This document shows, piece after piece, positions 15,673-23,478 of a stretch of 49,916 nucleotides of DNA; position 1 is the stretch's first letter, and each line of letters begins with the position of its first letter. The DNA is from Oscillospiraceae bacterium (GTDB taxonomy: Bacteria > Bacillota > Clostridia > Oscillospirales > Oscillospiraceae): NCBI GenBank assembly GCA_020025545.1, contig JAHHRX010000011.1, positions 1-49,916 on the forward strand. The letters are read 5' to 3'. A model generated the notes under the pieces. The model was not told the DNA's origin. It was given only the letters and a program-made list of their open reading frames with translations, and did not search any database. A program made the position numbers and the translations under genes.

Positions 15673-16818
15673 ATGAAAAAGTTACTTGCATTATTGCTGA
15701 CGGCTGCATTGTGCTTTGCCTGCTTCTCTGTGGCGGTTTTTGCCGATGAGGAGAAAACACAGATGATTCCGGTAGCGGTAAAAGTCCCGGCAGGCTGGGA
15801 ACATCCATGCCTTTGGGCCTGGGCAGATGACGGCACCAACGCCTTTGCTGCATGGCCCGGCGAAGAACTCACAGCCATGGATGGCGGCTGGTATTACACC
15901 TATGTGCCTGCGTTTGTTCAGAATCTCATTGTGAACGCCGGCAACGGCACCGACAACGCTGTTCAGACAGAGGCTGTACCGGTAGAAGCCGGCAAGGCTG
16001 TCTGGGTGGAAGTTTCTGAGGACAAGACCGCCAAGATTTCCTACGAAGCACAGTCTGGCAAAATCCCTGAGTATGTAGAAACTTTTGTTGTCCACGCTTA
16101 TGTACCCCTTTCCTGGAAAAATGTTAATATGTGGGCATGGTCCGCACCGGATGGCACCAATGCTTTTGCCGCATGGCCCGGCGCAGCTATGAAGGAAGGC
16201 GAGGACGGCTGGTTTACCGGTAAGGTTCCTGTCTGGGTCAATTCTCTTATTATCAACGGTAACGAAGGAAGCGTCCAGACCAAAGACATTTCCATTGAAG
16301 CCAAGGAACTCTGGGTTACCGTGTATGAAGACCTCACTTATGAACTGAGTTACGAAGATCCTGCCAAGAAGGCAGAGGATGTGACTGTACATGCTAAGGT
16401 TCCCGCAGATTGGGAAGCTCCCAACTGCTGGGCGTGGTCTGCACCGGACGGCACCAATGCATTTGAAAGCTGGCCCGGAAAGGCACTGACAAAGAACGGC
16501 GACTGGTATGAGATTACCGTTCCCGGTTGGATTAACTCCGTTATCATCAATGCCAACGAGGGCAAGATTCAGACCGGTGATCTGTCTGTGGAAAAGGGAA
16601 AGGATCTTTGGATTGTGGTAACAGATCCTGACAACGCAGTTGTTACTTATGAAGAGCCTGCAGCAGAGCCGGCATCTACCGAGCCCGAAACAGCTCCCGC
16701 AACGGAGCCTGCTGCACCCGCAGAAGGAGGAAGCAACACCGGTGTGATTGTCGGAGTTGTTGTTGCCATCGTTGTGGCGGCGGCAGTAGTTGCTGTGATC
16801 GTTCGCAAGAAGAAGTAA
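15673..16818 (+). CDS. Surface protein with three starch-binding modules (CBM26-like)
   Basis: Cell-surface carbohydrate-binding protein without a catalytic domain, 381 residues. Signal peptide 1-24, three tandem modules at about 31-125, 136-228 and 236-328, a Pro/Glu/Ala/Thr stalk (329-352), a membrane helix (356-377) and a KKK tail. Each module repeats the same plan: WAW, DGTNAFxxWPG, a WY/WF strand, IINxNEG-like and QTxD. This matches family-26 starch-binding modules, whose aromatic residues stack on alpha-glucan. The protein should hold starch or maltodextrin on the cell, feeding the ABC importer encoded right after it. It is the first gene after the operon promoter. A strong hairpin between this gene and the binding-protein gene may make it the most abundant product. 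It could be compared with SusE/SusF capture proteins of Bacteroides, by analogy only. Confidence 0.88.
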   Translation: MKKLLALLLTAALCFACFSVAVFADEEKTQMIPVAVKVPAGWEHPCLWAWADDGTNAFAAWPGEELTAMDGGWYYTYVPAFVQNLIVNAGNGTDNAVQTEAVPVEAGKAVWVEVSEDKTAKISYEAQSGKIPEYVETFVVHAYVPLSWKNVNMWAWSAPDGTNAFAAWPGAAMKEGEDGWFTGKVPVWVNSLIINGNEGSVQTKDISIEAKELWVTVYEDLTYELSYEDPAKKAEDVTVHAKVPADWEAPNCWAWSAPDGTNAFESWPGKALTKNGDWYEITVPGWINSVIINANEGKIQTGDLSVEKGKDLWIVVTDPDNAVVTYEEPAAEPASTEPETAPATEPAAPAEGGSNTGVIVGVVVAIVVAAAVVAVIVRKKK

Positions 16819-16837
16819 GCATTTTCAGAACCCAATG

Positions 16838-16871
16838 TTGCGGGTTCACGGTAATCGTGGACCCGCAATTT
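16838..16871 (+). terminator. Intra-operon hairpin, likely attenuator
   Basis: 13-bp stem with one G-U pair (16838-16850 and 16856-16868), 5-base loop, then TTTCC. It lies between the starch-binding protein and the sugar-binding lipoprotein. The weak T tract suggests partial termination or 3'-end protection of the first gene's message. Confidence 0.6.
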
Positions 16872-16897
16872 CCTGCATTATAGAAGGAGGAATTCCT

Positions 16898-18100
16898 ATG
16901 AAACGATTTGCTGCGTGGATACTGGCGGCAATTATGGTTCTCAGTCTTGGAGCCTGCGGTACCAAAAAACAAAGCAACAGCAACGAGCTGGTGATCTGGC
17001 ATGATAAGGAAGAAAGCATTATAAGTGCACTGTCTGATTGTCTGAAAGAAGCGGCTCCGGAGCTGCAAGTAGTATTTGAAAAAAAGACAAGTCTTACGGA
17101 TTCGCTGAAGCTCGTGGGCAATGACCCGGCTGCAGCACCGGATTTGTTCATTTTTGCCCATGACAAGGTGGGCGTATTCGCAGAAATGGGAATTTTAGCG
17201 CCTGTTTCTCAGTTCCTCGATGAAAAGACTCTGGAAAACTACCTGCCTATGACCTTGCAGGCGGCGACCTATCACGACACGCTTTATCAGCTTCCCCTTT
17301 ATTTCGAAACGCTGCTCTTTATGTACAACCGTAAATATATGCAGGATGACGAGGTGCCCGCAGACACAGATGCGCTTTTTGAGTATATGCAGGCAAACAC
17401 CGGCAGAGGCCGATATGGGTTTGTAGAGCAGCACAGCACTGCCTATTATTCTGCGGCCTGGATTCACGGCTTTGGCGGTCAGATCATTAACGAAAACGGC
17501 CAGCCCTTCCCGGAGGGGCAGCCCATAAAGGATGCGCTTACTTATCACAAAAAATTTGTGGAGCTGATGCCGGGCGAGACGGAGTACAATACTGTCAATA
17601 CCCTCTTCCTGGAGGGCAAGGCGGATGCAACCATCGGCGGACCGTGGATGGTACCTTCGGCCCGTAACGCCGGTATTGAACTGGGAATTGCAACTATGCC
17701 TGTCGTAAGCAGTACCGGAAAGCCTCTGGCACCTTATTCTGGCATACAGGGACTTCATGTTCTTACTTTTGCGGCAAAGGAAAAAGCGGAGGCAGTACAG
17801 AAGCTGTTTACTGCACTCTCCCAGCCGGAAATCGGTGTCAAGCTGGCGGTTGCCAGCGGATGTGCGCCTGCCAACAGCCTTTGCTATGAAAATGAAGATA
17901 TTCGAAACGATGAGCTTGTTCAGTCCATGCGTAAAACCGCAGAAATTGCCATCCCCATGCCAAACATTCCGGAGATGGATGTGATGTGGACGGTGGTTGG
18001 AAATCTTCTTACAGATGTAAACCTTTCTCATAAGGCAATCGATCCCAGCTTTGATGCGGCACTGAAAAAGGCAAATGATCTGATTGCAGCCATGCACTAA
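16898..18100 (+). CDS. Sugar ABC transporter binding lipoprotein (MalE-like)
   Basis: Extracytoplasmic solute-binding protein of family 1, 400 residues. The lipobox is LGAC with Cys20 as the lipid site. The typical motifs of maltose-binding relatives are LVIWHDKEE, DLFIFAHDKVGVFAEMGILAPV, LPLYFETLLFMYNRKY and ATIGGPWMV. With the following two permeases it forms a maltodextrin-type importer; the ATPase is not in the window, as is common when a shared MsmX-type ATPase serves many importers. ATG 16898 is preceded by GAAGGAGG at 16883-16890. Substrate is inferred from neighbours (starch-binding protein, GH13 enzyme), not from its own residues. Confidence 0.93.
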   Translation: MKRFAAWILAAIMVLSLGACGTKKQSNSNELVIWHDKEESIISALSDCLKEAAPELQVVFEKKTSLTDSLKLVGNDPAAAPDLFIFAHDKVGVFAEMGILAPVSQFLDEKTLENYLPMTLQAATYHDTLYQLPLYFETLLFMYNRKYMQDDEVPADTDALFEYMQANTGRGRYGFVEQHSTAYYSAAWIHGFGGQIINENGQPFPEGQPIKDALTYHKKFVELMPGETEYNTVNTLFLEGKADATIGGPWMVPSARNAGIELGIATMPVVSSTGKPLAPYSGIQGLHVLTFAAKEKAEAVQKLFTALSQPEIGVKLAVASGCAPANSLCYENEDIRNDELVQSMRKTAEIAIPMPNIPEMDVMWTVVGNLLTDVNLSHKAIDPSFDAALKKANDLIAAMH

Positions 18101-18111
18101 GGGAGGCGCCT

Positions 18112-18996
18112 ATGAAAAGCCGCAGAAAAGATGCCCTTATCTCCTATTCATGGTCGGCACCGTCGCTGATCCTGATTTTGCTGATGGTGGTATTTCCTAT
18201 TTTCTATACAGGCTATATCAGCCTTACCAACATGAATGTGTACCACTGGTTTAATTTTTCCATTGTAGGTGCGAAAAACTATATCCAGGCACTGTTCGTG
18301 TTTGATTCCGGATTCCTTTCCTCGTTGCTGGCAACAATTTTGTGGACGGTCATCAGCATGTTCCTTCAGCTTACCATTGCGTTTGTGCTGGCAAGCCTCC
18401 TTAATATGCCAAAACTGCGGCTGCGTAAGCTCTATAAGACATTGCTGATGTTTCCGTGGGCTATGCCCGGATATGTGTCCATTCTGCTGTGGAAAACCGG
18501 CATATTTAATTCCCAGTTTGGCCTTCTCAATCAATGGATGGAAAAGCTGGGCGCCCAGACGATTCAGTGGCTCAGCAATGATGTTTCTGCCTTTATCTGC
18601 TGCAGCATCGTAAATCTCTGGCTGGCACTTCCGTTTATGATTATGATTATGGATGGCGCCATGCAGTCTATTGACAAGAGCTATTATGACAGCGCATTGC
18701 TGGACGGTGCTTCCTGGCTGGAGCGGACCTTCTATATTACCGTTCCTGCAATCAAGAGCATTATCGCGCCGGCAGTGATTATTACGGTGTTTACCACATT
18801 CAAGCAGTTTGATGTGGTTTACCTGCTGACGCAGCAGGCGGGGGCGCAAACCGGTTCCGGTTTCCATACCATTTTGACATACGCCTACGAAAATGCCTTT
18901 ATCACCAATAATTACGGTTACAGCTCGGCAATCTCCATTTTGATTTTCCTGCTGCTCATCGTATTTTCTGCAAAATTTGAATTAAAGGAGGAGTGA
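18112..18996 (+). CDS. Sugar ABC transporter permease, MalF-type
   Basis: Inner-membrane permease, 294 residues, about six to seven helices. The binding-protein-dependent transport signature (EAA loop) is YYDSALLDGASWLERTFYIT, which docks the ATPase. The N-terminal ISYSWSAPSLILILLMVVFP is typical of the MalF/UgpA half. It lies 11 bases after the binding-protein gene, with GGGAGG upstream, and is followed by the MalG-type partner at 2 bases. Like most firmicute MalF it lacks the large periplasmic loop of the enterobacterial protein. Confidence 0.95.
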   Translation: MKSRRKDALISYSWSAPSLILILLMVVFPIFYTGYISLTNMNVYHWFNFSIVGAKNYIQALFVFDSGFLSSLLATILWTVISMFLQLTIAFVLASLLNMPKLRLRKLYKTLLMFPWAMPGYVSILLWKTGIFNSQFGLLNQWMEKLGAQTIQWLSNDVSAFICCSIVNLWLALPFMIMIMDGAMQSIDKSYYDSALLDGASWLERTFYITVPAIKSIIAPAVIITVFTTFKQFDVVYLLTQQAGAQTGSGFHTILTYAYENAFITNNYGYSSAISILIFLLLIVFSAKFELKEE

Positions 18997-18998
18997 AG

Positions 18999-19844
18999 AT
19001 GAGCAGTAAAAAAGCAAAAGAGACTGCAAAGCTCACTGCGGTAAATCTCTTTTTTATACTTCTCTGCTTTGTGACGCTGATTCCTATTCTTTATGCGGTT
19101 TCGGTTTCTTTCAGCGGACAAAACAGCCTCCTGAGTTCGGATTTTTCCTTTATTCCTAAAAATTTTACATGGGATAATTACAAGGAAGTGCTGTTTGGCG
19201 AAGATATCGGTATATGGTTCCGGAATACTGTTTTGCTGGCCGTTGTTACTGTCACACTGTCTCTTTCTCTGGCGATTCCGGCAGCTTACTGCTTTTCACG
19301 GCGGCGTTTTCCCGGACGCAAAGCAATTTTGAAGAGTTTGGTGCTGCTGAACTCTTTCCCGGCGATTCTTTCCATGTTTGCAATTTACCGCCTGCTGCGG
19401 CCTATGGGTCTTGTGAATCACCGGTTGGGGCTGATACTGGTCTATACCGGTACCATGATGGTGTTCAGCCTTTGGAATACCAAGGGTTATTTCGACACCG
19501 TTCCATTGGAAATTGAGGAAGCGGCCCATATCGACGGTGCGAATGATATTCAGGTGGTGCTGAAAATCGTTCTGCCTTTGGCACGCCCCAGCATCATTGT
19601 CACAGGACTGATGGTGCTGATCTATGTGTGGAATGAATATATTTATGCCACCACATTTATGACGGGAGAAGCAAACTATACTCTGGCGGCTGGTTTGAAT
19701 GCACTGCAGGCTACAGAAATGCAGGGCAGCTGGCCCGTATTTGCAGCGGCATCCATTGCGGTGTCTCTGCCGGTACTGGTGATTTTCTTCCTCTGCCAGA
19801 AATACATGACCTCAGGATTGACTGCTGGAGGCGTTAAAGGATGA
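18999..19844 (+). CDS. Sugar ABC transporter permease, MalG-type
   Basis: Second permease subunit, 281 residues, about six helices. The EAA loop reads EIEEAAHIDGANDIQVVLKI, the usual form for MalG-like subunits, and the C-terminus ends KYMTSGLTAGGVKG, as in MalG relatives, where the tail enters the ATPase interface. I chose ATG 18999, 7 bases after GGAGG; a GTG at 18993 overlaps the previous stop and sits too close to the SD. Its stop overlaps the GH13 start (ATGA), so transport and cleavage genes are translationally coupled. Confidence 0.95.
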   Translation: MSSKKAKETAKLTAVNLFFILLCFVTLIPILYAVSVSFSGQNSLLSSDFSFIPKNFTWDNYKEVLFGEDIGIWFRNTVLLAVVTVTLSLSLAIPAAYCFSRRRFPGRKAILKSLVLLNSFPAILSMFAIYRLLRPMGLVNHRLGLILVYTGTMMVFSLWNTKGYFDTVPLEIEEAAHIDGANDIQVVLKIVLPLARPSIIVTGLMVLIYVWNEYIYATTFMTGEANYTLAAGLNALQATEMQGSWPVFAAASIAVSLPVLVIFFLCQKYMTSGLTAGGVKG

Positions 19845-21559
19845 AAAAAGAAGCAATTTTGCATATTCCTATGTCGGAATATGCTTACGGACTGACTGAA
19901 GAAAAAATAGTCTATCGTCTGCGCTGCGGCAGGGGAGACTTAAAGCGCGTGACCCTTTCCTATGGGGACACGGCCTGCCGTGTTACCCCGATTCTGTTTA
20001 CCGATGTGCAAATGGAGATCGTCGCATCAGACGGACTGCACGATTACTGGCAGGTGGTAGTGGACAGTCTTTATAACCGGGTTTATTACTATTTCACACT
20101 GGATGACGGCAGGGAGCAATGCTATTACTACGGTGATATATTTACCGACCGTCTGGTGGATGATCGTTCCCAGTATTTTAAACTCCCCTTTAACCACCGG
20201 GCAGATATTGTCCGGGAGCCGGACTGGGTTTCGGATGCAGTGGTCTATAACATTTTCCCCGACAGCTTTGCAAGCGGCAAGGGCTTTCTGACAGGATTGC
20301 CGGTGCAAAAAATGCATAAAGGGCACATTACCAACAGTAAACTGGGGGGAACCTTACAGGGAGTAGCAGAAAATGCCGAATACCTCAAGGATCTCGGCAT
20401 CAACTGCATTTATTTGAATCCGATTTTTGCGGCAGGAGAATACCACAAATATGATTTGCTGGATTATTTCCATGTGGATCCCTGCTTTGGCGGAGATGAG
20501 GCATTCCTCAATATGGTGGAGGCTCTCCATAAAGAGGGCATCCGGGTGATCATTGACGGGGTGTTCAATCATTGCGGCTGGTATTTCTTTGCCTTTGATG
20601 ATGTTGTAAAGCGCGGAGAAAAGTCTCGCTACAAGAATTGGTTTTACAATCTTACATTCCCTGTGGTACGACCGGAGGATCCGGAAGATTACCCCGGCTA
20701 TGCCTGTTTTGCCTATGAACGGATGATGCCGAAGCTTGCCACAGATAACCCCGAGGTACAGGAGTATTTCTGCCGCGTTGGTGCCTATTGGGTGCGGCAG
20801 TTCCATATCGACGGCTGGCGGCTGGATGTTGCCAGCGAAGTAAACGACGATTTTTGGCGTGCATTCCGCAAAGCGGTTAAGGCTGAAAATCCGCAGGCAA
20901 TTTTGATTGGCGAGGTTTGGGAGACTGCGAATCATTGGCTCCAGGGAGATATGTTTGATTCGACCATGAATTACGATTTCCGCAAGCATTGCGACCTGTT
21001 TTTTGCAAAGGGAGCCATCGATGCCCAAGAATTTTCCGACCGTATTACCAATATGCTGATGCGCTACCGGATGCAGACAGCCGAAGCCCAGCTGAATCTG
21101 CTGGACAGTCACGATGTGGGACGCTTTTTGTCCTTATGCGAGGGCAACCGTCTGCGGTACCGTTTGGCAATTCTGTTCCAGATGAGTTTTGTAGGAATGC
21201 CAACGGTATTTTACGGGGATGAGCTGGGGATTACCGGAGAACGGGAAGAGGAATTCAGAAAAGCCATGCCATGGGGCGGTGGAGATACGGAAATAAGAAA
21301 ATTCTTTAAACGCGCCATTGCCATGCGCCGGGAACTGATGCCTCTGCGGCGGGGAAATTTCCGGACGGAGCAGGCAAATGCAGGTTCCGGTTTGCTGATT
21401 TACACAAGAACCTGGGAAGGACAAACCGTTCGCATCTGTATCAATGCAGGAAATGCGGAAGAAATTCTTCAGGACTTTGGAACCGCTTACTGGTCAGAAG
21501 GCTATGAAAACGGCAGACTGAATGGTTATGGCTTTGCAGTTTTCGTGGAAAACACATAA
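19841..21559 (+). CDS. GH13 alpha-glycosidase (neopullulanase/maltogenic-amylase type)
   Basis: Cytoplasmic alpha-glucan hydrolase of 572 residues. An N-terminal CBM34-like beta domain (about 1-120) precedes the GH13 barrel, as in subfamily 20 (cyclomaltodextrinase, neopullulanase). Conserved regions: DGVFNH (239-244), GWRLDV with nucleophile Asp329, IGEVW with acid/base Glu358, and LLDSHD with Asp425. There is no signal peptide, so it acts inside the cell on imported maltodextrins or cyclodextrins. It begins at ATG 19841, overlapping the malG-type stop by four bases. The oligomer substrate cannot be set by eye within the subfamily. Confidence 0.94.
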   Translation: MKKEAILHIPMSEYAYGLTEEKIVYRLRCGRGDLKRVTLSYGDTACRVTPILFTDVQMEIVASDGLHDYWQVVVDSLYNRVYYYFTLDDGREQCYYYGDIFTDRLVDDRSQYFKLPFNHRADIVREPDWVSDAVVYNIFPDSFASGKGFLTGLPVQKMHKGHITNSKLGGTLQGVAENAEYLKDLGINCIYLNPIFAAGEYHKYDLLDYFHVDPCFGGDEAFLNMVEALHKEGIRVIIDGVFNHCGWYFFAFDDVVKRGEKSRYKNWFYNLTFPVVRPEDPEDYPGYACFAYERMMPKLATDNPEVQEYFCRVGAYWVRQFHIDGWRLDVASEVNDDFWRAFRKAVKAENPQAILIGEVWETANHWLQGDMFDSTMNYDFRKHCDLFFAKGAIDAQEFSDRITNMLMRYRMQTAEAQLNLLDSHDVGRFLSLCEGNRLRYRLAILFQMSFVGMPTVFYGDELGITGEREEEFRKAMPWGGGDTEIRKFFKRAIAMRRELMPLRRGNFRTEQANAGSGLLIYTRTWEGQTVRICINAGNAEEILQDFGTAYWSEGYENGRLNGYGFAVFVENT

Positions 21560-21563
21560 AAGA

Positions 21564-21592
21564 TTGACGGCTTACGGTAATAAGAGTATAGT
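21564..21592 (+). promoter_or_regulatory. Promoter of LacI regulator gene
   Basis: TTGACG (21564-21569), 17-base spacer, TATAGT (21587-21592), in the 64-base gap after the GH13 gene. So the regulator can be made independently of the operon. Confidence 0.7.
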
Positions 21593-21623
21593 AAATAGCA
21601 ATTAGGGAAGGGAGGAAAACGGT

Positions 21624-22658
21624 ATGCGTGTTACCATTAAAGATGTGGCGAAAGCCGCAGGGGTGTCCGTTTCGACGGTATCAAAGGTAATCAACCACCA
21701 TTACAGTATCTCGGAAAAGACTGCTCGGCATGTGCGGGAGGTAATGGAGGAGCTGAACTATTACCCCAGCGCAAGCGCTCAGAGCTTTGCAAAAGGAGCG
21801 ACGCATACCGTGGCGGTGCTGACAGATCTCGGCACGGATATCGCCTTCCGAAATCCGCATATGTTTGAGATTATTGCGGGTCTCGATGAAGTGCTCCAAA
21901 GAAAAGGATATCGTCTGCTGTTACAGGGAGTGGATCAGGCTTCGGCTTATGAAACTGCTAAGGATCTCATTGCCCGTCGGGCGGTGGATGCCATCGCAAT
22001 CCACATTTCTGTTTTGGCTTATCCTTTGGCGGGGCTTCTGACACAGCTGCGCTTTCCCCATATTGTGCTGGGAGCGCCTAATTTTCAAAGCCAGGTCTGC
22101 TGGATCGATAATAATAACATTTATTCCGGAACCGTTGCCGGTCAATATCTGCTTTCTGCCGGCTACCGCCGCATTGCTTTTGTGGGCGGACAGTACTACG
22201 ATATGGGCTCTACGGATCGTTTGCAGGGAGTGCGGCAGGCATTGCAGGATGCCGGTATCTCAGTTGATGAGCGATATATCTGGCAGGGTGAATCTACCCG
22301 TGCAGACGGATATAACATGACAAAGCAGCTTCTCACGGTGAAGCCGCTGCCGGATGCTGTTGTCTGCGCAAATAATACCATTGCATTGGGATGCATGAGT
22401 GCCATTCAGGAGGAGGGGCTTCGCATTCCGGAGGACATGGGGATCATGGCCTTTGACGATTATCCGTATTCCCGGATCACAGATCCAATGCTGACGGTTG
22501 TGGACATCAATGTGCGTGACATGGGACGGCAGGCAGCAAAAATGCTGCTGGAAATTATTCACAGACCCAATATGCAGGTACAGACGTATGTGACTACTTC
22601 CGATCTTCTTGTGCGGAGATCTACGTGCAGTCATAGCGGCATTCCGGAAAATGACTGA
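21624..22658 (+). CDS. LacI/GalR family regulator of the starch locus
   Basis: Sugar-responsive repressor, 344 residues. The N-terminal helix-turn-helix and hinge are classic: TIKDVAKAAGVSVSTVSKVI then NYYPSASAQSFAKG. The periplasmic-binding-like effector domain runs from about residue 62, with DAVVCANNTIALGCMSAIQE and MGIMAFDDYPYS. It follows the glucan genes in the same direction with its own promoter. Most likely it represses the promoter at 15609-15637 until maltose or a maltodextrin is present. CGCAAATGTGCG and a second palindrome at that promoter are candidate binding sites. Catabolite-control protein CcpA is in the same family, but the position here argues for a local regulator. Confidence 0.93.
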   Translation: MRVTIKDVAKAAGVSVSTVSKVINHHYSISEKTARHVREVMEELNYYPSASAQSFAKGATHTVAVLTDLGTDIAFRNPHMFEIIAGLDEVLQRKGYRLLLQGVDQASAYETAKDLIARRAVDAIAIHISVLAYPLAGLLTQLRFPHIVLGAPNFQSQVCWIDNNNIYSGTVAGQYLLSAGYRRIAFVGGQYYDMGSTDRLQGVRQALQDAGISVDERYIWQGESTRADGYNMTKQLLTVKPLPDAVVCANNTIALGCMSAIQEEGLRIPEDMGIMAFDDYPYSRITDPMLTVVDINVRDMGRQAAKMLLEIIHRPNMQVQTYVTTSDLLVRRSTCSHSGIPEND

Positions 22659-22693
22659 ATATCATTTTCCCTCCTGATAAATGCAGATGCTGC

Positions 22694-22732
22694 AAAATCC
22701 CTCCCTTACCGGAAGCAAGGGAGGGATTTTGT
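22694..22732. terminator. Bidirectional terminator after lacI gene
   Basis: 14-bp perfect stem AAAATCCCTCCCTT (22694-22707) with its complement (22717-22730), with A run before and T run after. Confidence 0.9.
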
Positions 22733-22833
22733 AGTTCATACGGGCATTTTCATAATACGGAAGGAAAAGTCCAAGCAGACGCAGGATGCGGAGTTTATCC
22801 ACCGCATCATAGAGGGCCGTTCGGAAAAAATCA

Positions 22834-22872
22834 ATGAGAGCACCGCAAAATTTTGCGGTGCTCTCATTTTTG
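22834..22872. terminator. Bidirectional terminator before PAP2 gene end
   Basis: A 34-base perfect palindrome (22834-22867) centred on AAAATTTT, followed by T5 on the plus strand and by T6 on the minus strand. It ends the leftward envelope operon. The 22733-22833 stretch between the two terminators has no gene that I can support. Confidence 0.88.
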
Positions 22873-22882
22873 TGCGGAAATA

Positions 22883-23467
22883 TTATTTCTGCAAATGCCG
22901 ATTTTCGTAGCATCCGTAGGCTTTCTTTACCAGATAAGTTCCCAGGAAGCCTATGCCGACGCCGATGAGAATGCCGAAGATCACATCGGTCGGGTAGTGG
23001 ACATAGAGATAAAGACGGGAAAAGGCAATCAGTGCAGCCAGAATCATGGCGGGAATGCCCAGCTTTTTGTTGTAGAGCATCAGTACGGTTGCACCCTCAA
23101 AAGAGGCGGTAGAGTGACCGGAAGGAAAGGAAAAATCATGCAGTGCCGGAACCAACAGCTGAATTTCCTTGCCGAAATGCTGGAATTGATAGTCATAGGG
23201 TCGTATGCGGGCCACCAGAGGCTTGAGGGTAACATTGCAGACCACCAGACCGATCAGCAGCGCAGCACCCATGCTGAGGCCTGCCTTGCGGTACTTGGGA
23301 AAGAACAGGAGAAAAACCGCCAGCAGAATCCAGAAAATGCCGGAATCTCCCAGCCTGGTCACAGCGGGCATAAAAATGTCAAGAAAATTGCAGGAGAGGT
23401 GAGATGCGATCCAATCCAGGATGGGCAAGTCAAATCCCTCTGCCAGAGCGGAAAAGAATGCTTCCAT
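22883..23467 (-). CDS. PAP2-family phosphatase (lipid or undecaprenyl-PP type)
   Basis: Membrane phosphatase of 194 residues with the three PAP2 motifs: KPLVARIRPY (C1), FPSGHSTAS (C2, catalytic His) and SRLYLYVHYPTDV (C3). Five to six helices surround an extracytoplasmic active site. Members remove phosphate from undecaprenyl pyrophosphate, phosphatidate or phosphatidylglycerophosphate. It is the last gene of an operon with a GT2-GtrA fusion and a phosphodiester glycosidase, so recycling of a lipid carrier is the most natural role (inference). The start ATG 23467 has AAGGAGT upstream. Confidence 0.92.
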   Translation of the reverse strand: MEAFFSALAEGFDLPILDWIASHLSCNFLDIFMPAVTRLGDSGIFWILLAVFLLFFPKYRKAGLSMGAALLIGLVVCNVTLKPLVARIRPYDYQFQHFGKEIQLLVPALHDFSFPSGHSTASFEGATVLMLYNKKLGIPAMILAALIAFSRLYLYVHYPTDVIFGILIGVGIGFLGTYLVKKAYGCYENRHLQK

Positions 23468-23478
23468 TTCAATACTCC

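Noticed and set aside
18112..19844. Phosphonate or amino-acid permease identity for the two permeases
   Set aside because: EAA-loop form, the family-1 binding lipoprotein and the GH13/CBM26 context fit a maltodextrin-type importer better.
22662..22913. 83-residue minus-strand frame between lacI and PAP2 genes
   Set aside because: It reads through both bidirectional terminators and overlaps the PAP2 end; treated as non-coding.
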